Shown piece after piece: positions 20,518 to 31,634 of a DNA stretch of 64,000 nucleotides. The position numbers and the translations under genes were made by a program. The notes beneath the pieces were generated by a model, which saw only the letters and a program-made list of their open reading frames with translations, made no database searches and had not been told where the DNA came from. Every line of letters starts with the position of its first letter. Positions within the stretch are counted from its first letter, which is position 1. The DNA is taken from NCBI GenBank assembly GCA_029239875.1, contig JARBUD010000011.1, positions 47,871-111,870 on the forward strand, given 5' to 3'. This stretch comes from Xanthobacteraceae bacterium (GTDB taxonomy: Bacteria; Pseudomonadota; Alphaproteobacteria; Rhizobiales; Xanthobacteraceae).

Positions 20518-20600
20518 CATGGCCGGGCTTGATCCGGCCATCCACGTCTTTCCGGCGCGTGAAGAAGTCGTGGATCCCCGGGTCAAGCCCGGGGATGACG
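20518..20600. repeat. Family B palindromic repeat (paired hairpins)
   Basis: ATGGCCGGGCTTGATCCGGCCAT and GGATCCCCGGGTCAAGCCCGGGGAT-type hairpins, separated by CACGTCTT...AAGTCGTG, lie between the convergent mgsA and acyl-CoA dehydrogenase genes. They may terminate both transcripts. Confidence 0.7.
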
Positions 20601-20616
20601 GCCTTCTTCGAAACCC

Positions 20617-21855
20617 TCAGAAGAACGCCTGGTGCCCGGTGATCGCGCGGCCGAGGATCAGCGCGTGGATGTCGTGCGTGCCCTCATAGGTGTTGACCGT
20701 CTCGAGGTTCACCATGTGGCGCATCACCGGGAATTCGGCGGAGATGCCGTTGCCGCCGTGCATGTCGCGGGCGAGGCGGGCGATGTCGAGCGCCTTGCCG
20801 CAATTGTTGCGCTTCAGCATGGAGATGGCCTCGACGGGGAGCTGCCCCTCGTCGAACAGCCGGCCTGCGCGCAGGGCGAGCTGAAGCCCGAGCGCGATCT
20901 CGGTCGCCATGTCCGCGAGCTTCTTCTGGATCAGCTGCGTCGCCGCCAGCGGCTTGCCGAACTGCTTGCGGTCGAGCGTGTATTGCCGCGCCGAGGCGTA
21001 GCAGGCCTCCGCCGCGCCGATCGTGCCCCAGCCGATGCCGAAGCGGGCGCGGTTGAGGCAGCCGAACGGCCCCTTCAACCCCGAGGCGCCCGGCAGCAGG
21101 CTCTCCTCCGGCACCTCGACGCCGTCGAGCACGATCTCGCCGGTGATGGAGGCGCGCAAGCTCAGCTTGTTCTCGATCTTCGGCGTCGAGAAGCCCTTGG
21201 CGCCGCGCTCGACGAGAAAGCCGCGAATGTCGTTGTCATGCGCGCCGGACTTCGCCCACACCACCGCCACGTCGGCGATGGGCGAGTTGGTGATCCACAT
21301 CTTCGAGCCGGTCAGCCTGTAGCCGCCGTCGATCTTCTCGGCGCGGGTGCGCATGCCGGCGGGATCGGAACCGGCGTCCGGCTCGGTGAGGCCGAAGCAG
21401 CCGATCCATTCGCCGGTGGCGAGTTTCGGCAGAAACCTCTTTTTCTGCGCCTCGGTGCCATAGGCGTTGATCGGGTGCATCACCAGCGAGGACTGCACGC
21501 TCATCGCCGAGCGATAGCCCGAATCGACCCGCTCCACCTCGCGCGCCACCAGCCCGTAGGAGACGTAGCCGAGGCCGGCGCCGCCATATTCCTCGGGAAT
21601 GGTGGGGCCGAGCAGACCGAGCTCGCCCATCTCGTTCATGATCTCGCGGTCGAAGCGCTCCTCCATGAAGGCTGAAGCGACGCGCGGCGCCAGCTTCTCC
21701 TGCGCGTAGTCGCTCGCCGTGTCGCGCACCAGCCGCTCCTCTTCGGTGAGCTGCCCGTCGAGGCCGAACGGATCGGCCCAGTCGAAGCTGGTGCGGACGG
21801 ATTTGGCGGAAGCCGCGGGGGCGGCGGCGAGAGCTGTGGACGGCGCGGCACTCAT
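20617..21855 (-). CDS. gcdH: Glutaryl-CoA dehydrogenase-like acyl-CoA dehydrogenase
   Basis: This FAD enzyme is predicted to oxidise and decarboxylate glutaryl-CoA to crotonyl-CoA in lysine, tryptophan or aromatic degradation. From ATG 21855 it has 412 residues and begins with a short alanine/serine tail before [17 protein letters not shown], a start typical of GcdH. Marks of the subfamily are [44 protein letters not shown], and the C-terminal [21 protein letters not shown] containing the catalytic glutamate (YEGT). It is a single gene, divergent from the peptide-transporter operon across 281 bases. Confidence 0.93.
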   Translation of the reverse strand: MSAAPSTALAAAPAASAKSVRTSFDWADPFGLDGQLTEEERLVRDTASDYAQEKLAPRVASAFMEERFDREIMNEMGELGLLGPTIPEEYGGAGLGYVSYGLVAREVERVDSGYRSAMSVQSSLVMHPINAYGTEAQKKRFLPKLATGEWIGCFGLTEPDAGSDPAGMRTRAEKIDGGYRLTGSKMWITNSPIADVAVVWAKSGAHDNDIRGFLVERGAKGFSTPKIENKLSLRASITGEIVLDGVEVPEESLLPGASGLKGPFGCLNRARFGIGWGTIGAAEACYASARQYTLDRKQFGKPLAATQLIQKKLADMATEIALGLQLALRAGRLFDEGQLPVEAISMLKRNNCGKALDIARLARDMHGGNGISAEFPVMRHMVNLETVNTYEGTHDIHALILGRAITGHQAFF

Positions 21856-22136
21856 GATGAGACGTCTCCCGAACGGCACGGCGACATGACCCGACGATGG
21901 CGCCGGCTTGACGGTCTTACAACTTCGCACGCCCGCGTGCATCCCGCCGCGTGAGAACAACCCACCGTGGCGCCCCTACTCCGTTACGTCATGCGACTTT
22001 GGTCGGGGGGCGGGGTGTCATTGCGCAATTTTCGGACCCGTGTTTGAGTGGATTGCAGGATCGCGGCGACCAAACAATAGGCCGGCCCACACAATGGGCA
22101 CGCCCCGTCCGCGCTGTCCGTTAGAGGGGACTTCTC

Positions 22137-23735
22137 ATGTCGGTCATCACTACCAAAGTGGCCTTGGCGGCTGCCATGCTCACGGCATTCGCCGCGCCCG
22201 CCTTCGCCGCCAAGACGCTCGTCTACTGCTCGGAAGGCAGCCCGGAGAACTTCACCCCGGCGCTCAACACCACCGGCACCAGCTTCGATGCCGCCCGCCC
22301 TGTCTACAATCAGCTCGTCGAGTTCGAGCGCGGCTCCACCAAGGTGGTGCCCGGCCTCGCCGAGAGCTGGACGGTGAGCGACGACGGCAAGGAGATCACC
22401 TTCAAGCTGCGCAAGGGGGTGAAGTTCCACTCCGGCGTCAACGGCTTCACGCCGACGCGCGACTTCAACGCCGACGACGTGATCTTCACCTTCGACCGCA
22501 TGTGGAAGCCGGACAACCCGTACCACAAGGTCACCGGCGGCGCTTACGACTACTTCAACGACATGGGCATGCCCGATCTGCTCGCCAGCATCGACAAGAT
22601 CGACGATCACACGGTGAAGTTCACGCTCAAGGAGCCGAACGCGCCCATGCTGGCGAACCTCGCCATGGACTTCGCCACCGTCCATTCGAAGGAATATGCC
22701 GACTTCCTGCTGAAGAAGGGCGCGCCCGAGCAGTTCGACCAGATTCCGGTCGGCACCGGCCCGTTCTCCTTCGTCGCCTACCAGAAGGACGCGGTGATCC
22801 GCTACAAGGCCAACCCGGCCTATTTCGAGGGCAAGCCGGCGCTCGACAACCTCGTCTACGCCATCACCCCCGACCCGACCGCGCGCTACGCCAAGCTGAA
22901 GAAGGGCGAGTGCCATGTGATGATCGCGCCGAACCCGGCCGACATCGCCGGCATGAAGACCGATCCGGCGGTGAACCTGCTCTCGCAGCCGGGCCTGAAC
23001 ATCGCCTACTGGGCGTTCAACGTCGAGAAGCCGCCCTTCGACAAGAAGGAGGTCCGCCAGGCCTTCAACATGGCGATCGACAAGGCGGCGATCATCAAGG
23101 ACGTCTACCAGGGCGCCGGCCAGGGCGCGATCAACCCGATCCCGCCGACCATCTGGTCCTACAACAAGGACGTGAAGGATTATCCCTACGACCCCGAGAA
23201 GGCCAAGAAGATGCTGGCCGACGCGGGCGTGAAGACCCCGCTCGACATCGACCTGTGGTGGATGCCGGTGCAGCGCCCCTACAACCCGAACGCCAAGCGC
23301 ATCGCCGAAATGATGCAGTCCGACCTCGCCAAGCTCGGCGTCAATGCCAAGCTCGTCTCCTATGAGTGGGGCGAGTACCGCAAGCGCATGCAGGAAGGCG
23401 AGCACATGACCGGCCAGCTCGGCTGGACCGGCGACAATGGCGACCCGGACAACTTCTTCTTCCTGCTCGGCTGTCCCGCCGCGCGCAAGGGCGGCCAGAA
23501 CCTCGCCAAGTGGTGCAACAAGGACTTCGACGCGCTGATCGAGAAGGCCAAGACCATCTCCGACACCGCCGAGCGCACCAAGCTCTATGAGCAGGCGCAG
23601 GTGATCGTGAAGGAAGATGCGCCCTGGTTCACCATCGCCCACTCGGTGGTCTACGAGCCGACCCGCAAGGAAGTGGTGGACTATAAGGTCAGCCCGTTCG
23701 GCCGCCACGAGTTCTACGGCGTCGACCTGAAGTGA
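22137..23735 (+). CDS. Peptide ABC transporter substrate-binding protein (DppA-like)
   Basis: This 532-residue periplasmic binding protein of the SBP_bac_5 family captures peptides for import. The N-terminus is a Sec signal (KVALAAAMLTAFAAPAFA) with cleavage expected after AFA at about residue 24. Mature-protein marks are LVYCSEGSPENFTPALNTTGTSFDA, LAESWTVSDDGKEITFKLRKGVKFHSG, and the internal GDNGDPDNFFFLLGC loop. It is the first gene of a dpp-type operon; a strong stem-loop follows it, a common arrangement when the binding protein must be made in excess over the permeases. Confidence 0.95.
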   Translation: MSVITTKVALAAAMLTAFAAPAFAAKTLVYCSEGSPENFTPALNTTGTSFDAARPVYNQLVEFERGSTKVVPGLAESWTVSDDGKEITFKLRKGVKFHSGVNGFTPTRDFNADDVIFTFDRMWKPDNPYHKVTGGAYDYFNDMGMPDLLASIDKIDDHTVKFTLKEPNAPMLANLAMDFATVHSKEYADFLLKKGAPEQFDQIPVGTGPFSFVAYQKDAVIRYKANPAYFEGKPALDNLVYAITPDPTARYAKLKKGECHVMIAPNPADIAGMKTDPAVNLLSQPGLNIAYWAFNVEKPPFDKKEVRQAFNMAIDKAAIIKDVYQGAGQGAINPIPPTIWSYNKDVKDYPYDPEKAKKMLADAGVKTPLDIDLWWMPVQRPYNPNAKRIAEMMQSDLAKLGVNAKLVSYEWGEYRKRMQEGEHMTGQLGWTGDNGDPDNFFFLLGCPAARKGGQNLAKWCNKDFDALIEKAKTISDTAERTKLYEQAQVIVKEDAPWFTIAHSVVYEPTRKEVVDYKVSPFGRHEFYGVDLK

Positions 23736-23741
23736 CCGAGC

Positions 23742-23775
23742 CGGTGCCGGCGGAGGGAGCGCTCCGCCGGCACCG
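23742..23775 (+). other. Intercistronic stem-loop between binding protein and permease
   Basis: GGTGCCGGCGGAG at 23743-23755 pairs perfectly with CTCCGCCGGCACC at 23762-23774 around a six-base loop, starting about seven bases after the dppA stop. There is no T-run, so partial transcription termination is less likely than 3'-end protection of the dppA message. Confidence 0.6.
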
Positions 23776-23946
23776 TGCGTTCTGGAAATTGCCGCCGGGT
23801 CGCTGCCTTGATCAGAACGGCCCGTGTGCACACGGGAGCGCGGCGATTGCCGCCTCCGCCCGACACCCCTCCCCCGCCGCCGTGCAGAGCCGTGTTCCGT
23901 CGGAACCGTCCGCGCGCCGTGGAGGCTGTCCGAGCCCGGGATATCG

Positions 23947-24957
23947 ATGCTCCGTTTCTTCTTCCGCCGCGTCGCGCTGACGCTGCCGACCTTCGTGGCG
24001 CTGATGTTCGTCACCTTCGTCGCCGTGCGCCTCGTGCCCGGCGACCCGATCGAGGCGCGCACCGGCGAGCGCGGCATCGCGCCCGAGCGCCTCGCCATGC
24101 TGCGCCACGAGCTCGGCCTCGACCGGCCGGTGTGGCAGCAGTTCCTCGACTACGCCAACGGCCTACTGCACGGCGATTTCGGCGTTTCCATCGTCACCAA
24201 GACGCCGGTGCTGCACGAGTTCCTCGTGCTGTTCCCGGCGACGCTGGAACTCTCCATCTGCGCGCTGATCTTCGCGGTGGTGCTCGGCGTTCCCGCCGGC
24301 GTGCTGGCGGCGGTGAAGCGCGGCAGCGTCTTCGACCACACGGTGATGACCGCCGCGCTGGCCGGCTATTCCATGCCGATCTTCTGGTGGGGCCTGCTGC
24401 TGATCATGTTCATGTCCGAGTATCTCGGGCTGACGCCGGTCTCCGGCCGCATGGACCTGATCAACTACTATTTCGAGCCGGTCACCGGCTTCATGCTGAT
24501 CGACAGCCTGCTCTCCGACCAGGAAGGCGCCTTCGGCGCGGCGGTGGCGCATCTCATCCTGCCCTCCATCGTGCTCGGCACGATTCCCCTCGCGGTGATC
24601 GCCCGCATGACGCGCTCCTCCATGCTGGAGGTGCTGGGCGAGGACTATGTGCGCACCGCCCGCGCCAAGGGGCTCTCGCCGCTGCGCGTGGTCGGCCTGC
24701 ACGCGCTGCGCAACGCGCTGATCCCGGTCGTCACGGTGATCGGGCTGCAGACCGGCACGCTGCTCGCTGGCGCCGTGCTCACCGAGACCATCTTCGCCTG
24801 GCCCGGCGTCGGCAAATGGCTGATCGAGTCGATCGCCCGCCGCGACTACCCGGCGCTGCAGGGCGGCATCATGCTGATCTCCGCCATCGTCATCCTCGTC
24901 AATCTCATCGTCGACCTGCTCTATGTCGCGATCAATCCGAGGATCCGTCATGGCTGA
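23947..24957 (+). CDS. Peptide ABC transporter permease (DppB-like)
   Basis: This 336-residue inner-membrane permease starts at ATG 23947 with the usual MLRFFFRRVALTLPTFVALMFVTF first helix, followed by RLVPGDPIE. Six membrane helices are expected. The EAA loop that contacts the ATPases is DYVRTARAKGLSPLRVVGLHALRNALIPVVTV, and ETIFAWPGVGKW follows it. An in-frame upstream start would add a non-hydrophobic arginine-rich leader and is rejected. Its last 8 bases overlap the start of the second permease gene. Confidence 0.95.
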   Translation: MLRFFFRRVALTLPTFVALMFVTFVAVRLVPGDPIEARTGERGIAPERLAMLRHELGLDRPVWQQFLDYANGLLHGDFGVSIVTKTPVLHEFLVLFPATLELSICALIFAVVLGVPAGVLAAVKRGSVFDHTVMTAALAGYSMPIFWWGLLLIMFMSEYLGLTPVSGRMDLINYYFEPVTGFMLIDSLLSDQEGAFGAAVAHLILPSIVLGTIPLAVIARMTRSSMLEVLGEDYVRTARAKGLSPLRVVGLHALRNALIPVVTVIGLQTGTLLAGAVLTETIFAWPGVGKWLIESIARRDYPALQGGIMLISAIVILVNLIVDLLYVAINPRIRHG

Positions 24958-25951
24958 GGAGACCGCGATCGACGATCCGATGCCGACCGGCCCGGCGCAG
25001 CTGGTGCTCGATTCCGCGAGCGACGGCGCCATCGGCGTCGCCCAGCCTTCATCCATCGCCGCCATCGCCGCCGCCGAGACGGTGCCGCCGGAGATCACGC
25101 CGCTCAGGGCCTTCTGGTCCGCCTTCAGCGAGAACCGCGGCGCCGTGCTCGGCCTGATGGTGGTGATCTTCATCGCCGTGCTGGCGATCTTCGCCCCCCT
25201 CATCGCCCCGCACGCACCGGCCGAGCAGTTCCGGCAGTTCGTGCGGCAGCCGCCGGTCTGGGCCGGCGGCACATGGGCATTCCCGTTCGGCACCGACGCG
25301 CTTGGGCGCGACGTGCTCTCGCGCCTGATCTACGGCGCGCGCATCTCGCTCGGCATCGGCCTCTCCGTGATGCTGGTGTCGGTGGCGCTCGGCATCGTGC
25401 TCGGCCTCGCCGCCGCCTTCATGCGCGGCATCGTCGAGGTGGTGGTGATGCGCATCATGGACCTCGTGGTGGCGATCCCGAGCCTCGTGCTCGCCATTCT
25501 CGTGGTGGCGGTGCTCGGGCCGAGCCTGCTCAACACCATCGTGGCGGTGACCGTGGTCTACCTGCCGCGCTATGTGCGCCTCGTGCGCGCCGCCGCCATC
25601 GCGGAACTGTCGAAGGAATATGTCGTCGCCGCGCAGGTGGCGGGCGTCGGCAAGATCAGGCTGATGTTCGTCACCGTGCTGCCGAACTGCCTGGCGCCCC
25701 TCATCGTGCAGGCGGCGCTCGGCATCTCCGACGCGATCCTGGAGGCCGCCGCGCTCGGCTTCCTCGGCCTCGGCGCCCAGCCGCCGACGCCGGAATGGGG
25801 AGCCATGCTGGCGGACAGCCGCGAGTTCATCCGTTCGGCGCCGTGGATCGTCACCCTGCCGGGCCTCGCCATCCTCGTCACCGTGGTCGCCATCAACCTG
25901 ATGGGCGACGGCCTGCGCGACGCGCTCGACCCGAAGCTGCGGAGGAGCTGA
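24950..25951 (+). CDS. Peptide ABC transporter permease (DppC-like)
   Basis: This 333-residue permease begins at ATG 24950, inside the end of the DppB-like gene, so the two are translationally coupled. About 50 alanine-rich hydrophilic residues come before the first helix (RAFWSAFSENRGAVLGLMVVIFIAVLAIFAP). The family block HPFGTDALGRDVLSRLIYGAR appears here as FPFGTDALGRDVLSRLIYG, and the EAA loop is EYVVAAQVAGVGKIRLMFVTVLPN. It pairs with DppB as the heterodimeric channel. Confidence 0.95.
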   Translation: MAEETAIDDPMPTGPAQLVLDSASDGAIGVAQPSSIAAIAAAETVPPEITPLRAFWSAFSENRGAVLGLMVVIFIAVLAIFAPLIAPHAPAEQFRQFVRQPPVWAGGTWAFPFGTDALGRDVLSRLIYGARISLGIGLSVMLVSVALGIVLGLAAAFMRGIVEVVVMRIMDLVVAIPSLVLAILVVAVLGPSLLNTIVAVTVVYLPRYVRLVRAAAIAELSKEYVVAAQVAGVGKIRLMFVTVLPNCLAPLIVQAALGISDAILEAAALGFLGLGAQPPTPEWGAMLADSREFIRSAPWIVTLPGLAILVTVVAINLMGDGLRDALDPKLRRS

Positions 25952-25956
25952 GGAGG

Positions 25957-26568
25957 ATGCAGGCGTGGATCGGTCCCGCGGTCGTCGCGGCGGTTATATC
26001 CTCGCTGGTCACGGTCATCGGCTGGTGGCTGAACCATCAGCGCGAGCGCCGGCGCGACGCCGCGCGGCGGCTGGAGCGCATCCGCGACGTGCAGGCGGCG
26101 CTGCGGGCGGAAATTCGCAGCCACCGGGAAAGGCTGCGCCTGTTCGAGCTCAACGAGGACAACGCCGCCCTGCTCGCCCGCATCGAGGCGTCGAACGACA
26201 CAGCGCCCTTCACGCCCTTCCTGCCGCGCGAGGTGGACAGCTTCGTCTTCGACGCGGTGATCGGCGAGATCCACATCCTGCCGGTGGCCGTGATCGACGA
26301 CGTGGTCGTCTATTATCGGCAGACGCGCTCGATCGCCCAGTTCGCGGACGACCTGCGCAGCGACCGCTTCGACCGGTTGCAGCCGGAACGCAAGGCACAG
26401 ATGTATCGTGATTATCTGGCGCTCGGGCGCCATGCGGCACTGCTCGCCGATCGCGCGATAGCAGCGATCGACCGCGCGCTCGACGGCAGGATCAATAGCC
26501 CGGCTTCGGCCCCGTCGGACCGGAAATCGGCGTCGGGATCGGAACGGGACGAGGATGGGAACTCATGA
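25957..26568 (+). CDS. Membrane-anchored hypothetical protein inserted in the dpp operon
   Basis: The 203-residue product starts at ATG 25957, only 5 bases after the dppC stop, and those bases plus the stop form its AGGAGG ribosome-binding site. The N-terminus is a single membrane helix (IGPAVVAAVISSLVTVIGWWL), followed by an arginine-rich helix (NHQRERRRDAARRLERIRDVQAALRAEIRSHRERL) and a soluble domain ending in a polar tail. This resembles small membrane-anchored proteins common in Hyphomicrobiales, but I cannot name a family. Its place between permease and ATPase genes is unusual for dpp operons. Confidence 0.8.
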   Translation: MQAWIGPAVVAAVISSLVTVIGWWLNHQRERRRDAARRLERIRDVQAALRAEIRSHRERLRLFELNEDNAALLARIEASNDTAPFTPFLPREVDSFVFDAVIGEIHILPVAVIDDVVVYYRQTRSIAQFADDLRSDRFDRLQPERKAQMYRDYLALGRHAALLADRAIAAIDRALDGRINSPASAPSDRKSASGSERDEDGNS

Positions 26569-26617
26569 TCAGCCTCTCCATACCCTGCGAATATAAGCGC
26601 GGAGGCGCGCAAATCCA

Positions 26618-27606
26618 ATGACACCCCTGCTCTCCATCCGCAACCTCTCCGTCACCTTCGCCACCGGCCGCGGGCCGTTCAAGGCGGTGGACGGGGTCGA
26701 TCTCGACGTCGATCCCGGCGAACTCGTCGCCATCGTCGGCGAATCCGGCTCCGGCAAGTCGGTCGCCATGCTGGCGGTGATGGGCCTGCTGCCCTGGACC
26801 GCCAAGGTCACCGCCGACCGTCTGATGTTCGACGGCCGCGACCTGCTGGCGCTTTCGCCCCGCGAGCGCCGGAAGATCATCGGGCGCGACCTCGCCATGA
26901 TCTTCCAGGAGCCGATGTCGAGCCTCAACCCGTGCTTCACCGTCGGCTTCCAGATCCGCGAGGCAATGGCGGCGCATCTCGACCTCTCGCGCGCGCAACG
27001 CCAGGCGCGGGCGGTCGAGCTGCTGGAGCTCGTCGGCATCCCCGAACCGGAGCGGCGGCTGCGCGCCTTCCCGCACCAGCTCTCCGGCGGCATGAGCCAG
27101 CGCGTGATGATCGCCATGGCGCTCGCCTGCAAGCCCAAGCTGATCATCGCTGACGAGCCGACAACCGCGCTCGACGTGACGATACAGGCACAGATACTGG
27201 ACCTTCTGCTCCGCCTTCAGAAAGAGAGCGGCGTCGGCCTCGTGCTGATCACCCATGACATGGGCGTGGTGGCGGAGACCGCGCAGCGCGTCTGCGTCCA
27301 CTATGCCGGCCAGCAGGTGGAGATGCAGGAAACGCGCGGCCTGTTCCGTGATCCGCACCACCCCTACACCGCCGCGCTGCTGTCGGCACTGCCGGAGCGC
27401 GCGCATGGCCGCCTGCTGCCCTCCATCCCCGGCATGGTGCCGGGTCTGGCGGACCGGCCGCAGGGCTGCCTGTTCTCGCCGCGCTGCCGCTTCGCCACCG
27501 AAAGATGCCGCACGGTTCCTCCTCCCCGTCAGGGCGCCGAGCTCGGCTTCGCGCTGTGCCACACGCCGCTCGTCGACGGGGTGCCGCAGCGCCGGGAAAT
27601 CGCCGC

Positions 27607-27610
<4 letters not shown>
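26618..27610 (+). CDS. Peptide ABC transporter ATP-binding protein (DppD-like)
   Basis: This 330-residue cytoplasmic ATPase has Walker A GESGSGKSVAM, Q-loop IFQEPMSSLNP, signature LSGGMSQRVMIAMAL, Walker B LIIADEPTTALD, and the H-loop LITHDMGVVAE. The C-terminal oligopeptide/dipeptide extension (RGLFRDPHHPYTAALLSALP...CLFSPRCRFATERC) is present, with the cysteines that bind [4Fe-4S] in some DppD proteins. The stop overlaps the next start as ATGA. Confidence 0.96.
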
Positions 27611-28668
<1,058 letters not shown>

Positions 28669-28693
28669 GGGGACGGCCCGATCCCACCGAACG

Positions 28694-28795
28694 ACCTCAT
28701 CCTGAGGCGCCCGGCGCGAGCCGGGCCTCGAAGGATGTTCGTCCGGGCGCGCTCGAGTGAGCATCCTTCGAGGCTCGCTGCGCTCGCACCTCAGC
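28694..28795. repeat. Family A palindromic repeat
   Basis: Full copy with CCTCATCCTGAGGCGC, a central TCGAAGGATG...GCATCCTTCGA inverted pair and a GCTCGCTGCGCTCGCACCTCAG end. It lies between the convergent dpp operon and tonB. Confidence 0.7.
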
Positions 28796-28840
28796 GTCTG
28801 ACTCTTAGTGGCTTTTCGAGGTGGTGGCCGCCTTTGGGCC

Positions 28841-28933
28841 GTCATCCCCGGGCTTGGCCCGGGGATCCACGACTTGCCGGGCGCTCCGAGCGGTACAAAG
28901 GCGTGGATGGCCGGGGCCAAGCCCGGCCATGAC
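28841..28933. repeat. Family B palindromic repeat (paired hairpins)
   Basis: GTCATCCCCGGGCTTGGCCC and the second hairpin GGATGGCCGGGGCCAAGCCCG type lie in tandem after the family A copy. The 334-base gap between the dpp operon and tonB holds these repeats and no gene. Confidence 0.7.
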
Positions 28934-29002
28934 GAACCTCAAGCGTCCCGGTCGCGAATTACGGGTCAGCCTCTCAGGATGAGGGCGTTCCAGCGGCTCG
29001 CC

Positions 29003-29875
29003 TCACCGCCGCGTAAAGTCCACCGGCACGGTGAAGTTGATCGTGCCGCCCGGCACGTCGGGCGGCGGCGGCGGCACGGGGGAGGCGCGGCGCACCATCG
29101 CGACCGCCTCCTGGTCGAAGCTGGCATTGCCCGACGAGCCGACCAGCCGCGCGCTCAGCACCTGGCCCGAACGGTTGATGGCGAAGGCGACGCGCGCCTT
29201 GCCGATGCCGTTCTCGCCGGACGGATAGCGCTTGAAGCGGTTGAGATGGCCCATCAGCCGCGAGCGCCAGTTGGCCGGCGACCGGCTGCTGGACGAGGTC
29301 GCCCCGGCGCTCGGCGCGGCGATGCGGTCGGAACGCGCGGCGTCGAGCGCGGGCGTGGCGGCGGTGCGCGGCGCTGGCGGCTTGTCGCTCTTGTCCCGCT
29401 CCTTCGGCTTGGGCTTCGGCTTCGGGCGCTCCTTCGGCGGATCGGGCTTCTTCTCCGGCGGCGTGAGTTCCGCGGCGAGCGGCGGCGGCGGCGGCAGCGG
29501 CACCTCGATATCGGGCGCCGGGCTCTCCGCCACCTCGGGCAAGGGATCCTCCTGCTCGGGCATGGGCTCGGGCGGCGGCACGTCCTCGGCCTCGGCGAGC
29601 GGGTCCGGGGGCACCTCCTCCTCGATCTTCTCCGGGGCTTCCATCATCTCCGGGCCCGGCGGGGCCTCGGTCGGCTCCGCCTCCGGCGCCACCGGCATCT
29701 CCGCCAGCTCGATCATGATCGCCGCCGGCTCCTCCGCCGCGACGATGGGCGGCTCGCGCAGCATGTAGGCGAGCGCGCCGCCATGCACGACGAGCACGAG
29801 GGCGCCGCAGGCGAGCCAGCCCCCGCCCTCGCGCAGCTTGTCGCGCGGGCCGCCTTTGAGCAGCAGCAGGCTCAT
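29003..29875 (-). CDS. tonB: TonB-family energy-transducing protein
   Basis: This 290-residue protein links the proton-motive force to outer-membrane receptors. An N-terminal anchor helix (GWLACGALVLVVHGGALAYML) is followed by a long periplasmic spacer rich in proline, glutamate and lysine (PEPMPEQEDPLPE, PPKERPKPKPKPKE). The C-terminal TonB domain is KRYPSGENGIGKARVAFAI through VGSSGNASFDQEAVAMVRRASP. The start at 29875 overlaps the ExbD stop by four bases. It is the last gene of an exbB-exbD-tonB operon with a probable iron-responsive promoter upstream of exbB. Confidence 0.95.
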   Translation of the reverse strand: MSLLLLKGGPRDKLREGGGWLACGALVLVVHGGALAYMLREPPIVAAEEPAAIMIELAEMPVAPEAEPTEAPPGPEMMEAPEKIEEEVPPDPLAEAEDVPPPEPMPEQEDPLPEVAESPAPDIEVPLPPPPPLAAELTPPEKKPDPPKERPKPKPKPKERDKSDKPPAPRTAATPALDAARSDRIAAPSAGATSSSSRSPANWRSRLMGHLNRFKRYPSGENGIGKARVAFAINRSGQVLSARLVGSSGNASFDQEAVAMVRRASPVPPPPPDVPGGTINFTVPVDFTRR

Positions 29876-30426
29876 GGAGCCGGCGCCCCCGACGCCGGTG
29901 CCGGAGAAGCGGCGGGAGCGGGAGCGGCAGGCGCAACAGGAGCGGCTGCGGCAGGCGCCGCCGTGCCGGAAGCAGCGCCCGGCGCGCCGGGCGCCGGCGC
30001 GGGCTGTCCGGCCATCTCCAGCCCGACCAGCGCGATCTTCAGATAGCCGGCGGCGCGCAGGAGGTTCATAACCTCCATCAGCTCGCCATAGGCGACCGCC
30101 TTGTCGGCGCGCAGGAAGATGCGGGTGTCGCGCTTGGTCTCGGTGGCGCGGTCGAGAGTCACGCCCAGCATCTCGCGCACCACGTCCTCATTGCCGAGCG
30201 CGAGGCCGAGGTCGCTCTTCACGGTGAGGTAGACCGGCTTGTCCGGCCGCTGCTGCATCTGCGCGTTGGAGGCCGGCAGGTCGACGGCGACGTCGACGGT
30301 CGAGAGCGGCGCCGCCACCATGAAGATGATCAGCAGCACCAGGATCACGTCGATGAAGGGCGTGACGTTGATCTCGTGGTTCTCGACGAGATCGTCGCTG
30401 TCGCCGCTCTGCAGCTTCGCCGCCAT
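29872..30426 (-). CDS. exbD: Biopolymer transport protein ExbD
   Basis: This 184-residue proton-channel subunit of the TonB system has a short cytoplasmic N-terminus ([26 protein letters not shown]), a single helix carrying the proton-[19 protein letters not shown] in FIDV, and a periplasmic ExbD domain. A long alanine/proline tail (about 40 residues, repeats of PAP and AAA) follows and is longer than in E. coli ExbD, which has 141 residues. Confidence 0.95.
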   Translation of the reverse strand: MAAKLQSGDSDDLVENHEINVTPFIDVILVLLIIFMVAAPLSTVDVAVDLPASNAQMQQRPDKPVYLTVKSDLGLALGNEDVVREMLGVTLDRATETKRDTRIFLRADKAVAYGELMEVMNLLRAAGYLKIALVGLEMAGQPAPAPGAPGAASGTAAPAAAAPVAPAAPAPAASPAPASGAPAP

Positions 30427-30433
30427 GGGGACG

Positions 30434-31495
30434 CTACTCCGCAGCCGCCGTGGCGCGCAGGCGCGCCGCTTCGGAACGGTTGCCGCCGGCCCGCGCGGCG
30501 TCGCGCCGGTCGAGGTCGCGCGAGAGCAGGCGCAACACCTCGGCGGAGGCGTCGCCCAGCAGCAGGCGATAGCCGGACACCTGGCGCGAGAAGTGGTTGT
30601 AGATGACCACCGCCGGAATGGCGGCGACCAGGCCGATGGCGGTGGCCAGCAGCGCCTCGGCGATGCCCGGCGCCACCACGGCGAGGTTGGTGGTCTGCGC
30701 CTTCGAGATGCCGATGAAGGAGTTCATGATGCCCCACACCGTGCCGAACAGGCCGACGAAGGGCGCGGTGGCGCCGATGGTGGCGAGCAGGCCGGTGCCG
30801 CGGGTAATGGCGCGTCCCGCCGCCACCTCGATGCGCGCCAGCGAGATGGAGACGCGCTCCTTGATGCCCTCGGCCGGCAGGTCTCCGGAGCGCTTCACCT
30901 CGAGGAAGGTCGCCTTCAGCATGGTGCCGGCCGGGCCGGCGGCGCCGCTGTTGCGCGCCTCGTCCAGCGAGGCGGCACCGAGATAGCCCTTGAGCGCCCG
31001 GCGCAGCCGGCCCTTGGCGAAGGTCAGCTCCACCGACTTGGCGAGCCACACCGTCCAGGTCACCACCGAGGCGAAGGCGAGGCCGATCATCACCGCCTTC
31101 ACGACCCAGTCGGCGGCCATGAACATGCCCCACGGCGACAGGTCGTGCGGCAGCTGGGCGGCGACGGACGGGTCCTCGCCCTCGGCATGGACCTGCGTCG
31201 GGTCGGCGGGCGCCGTGCCGGGCGCGGGGTTGGCGGCATCCGGGGCGGCACCCGCGGAGGGCATCCCCGGCGTGACGGGCGGCACCAGCGGATCGGCAAC
31301 CTGCGGCGAGGTCGGCGTTGCCTGCATCGGAGCCGGCTGGGTGGCCGCCGCGGGCGGCGGCGCCGTGGGGGCCGTCGCCGGCTGCTGCGCGAAAGCGGGC
31401 ATCGCCGCCGGTGCCAGCGCGGCACACAAGAGCGTGGCGGCCATCAGCGCGCTCAAGCTCCGGCGGTGCGGCAGGATTCGGCGAAATGTCAGCAT
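30434..31495 (-). CDS. exbB: TonB-system proton channel protein ExbB with N-terminal extension
   Basis: This 353-residue protein starts at ATG 31495, with GGAAAG in the leader. A signal-peptide-like segment ([25 protein letters not shown]) and a roughly 85-residue proline/alanine-rich region precede the three-helix MotA/TolQ/ExbB core. The core shows [54 protein letters not shown] and [24 protein letters not shown]. The extended periplasmic N-terminus is typical of alphaproteobacterial ExbB. It is the first gene of the operon. Confidence 0.95.
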   Translation of the reverse strand: MLTFRRILPHRRSLSALMAATLLCAALAPAAMPAFAQQPATAPTAPPPAAATQPAPMQATPTSPQVADPLVPPVTPGMPSAGAAPDAANPAPGTAPADPTQVHAEGEDPSVAAQLPHDLSPWGMFMAADWVVKAVMIGLAFASVVTWTVWLAKSVELTFAKGRLRRALKGYLGAASLDEARNSGAAGPAGTMLKATFLEVKRSGDLPAEGIKERVSISLARIEVAAGRAITRGTGLLATIGATAPFVGLFGTVWGIMNSFIGISKAQTTNLAVVAPGIAEALLATAIGLVAAIPAVVIYNHFSRQVSGYRLLLGDASAEVLRLLSRDLDRRDAARAGGNRSEAARLRATAAAE

Positions 31496-31634
31496 GGCAG
31501 CTTTCCGATGTTCCGGTCGGCGGCCCGCCGCACGCGTCATGCGCAGACGTATCGGAGAGCCGGCCCGTCAATTACCGGCTTCCATAAACCCGCAAAGGCG
31601 CGGTCGACAATATCAAAAAGCCCGAATTCGCAAA

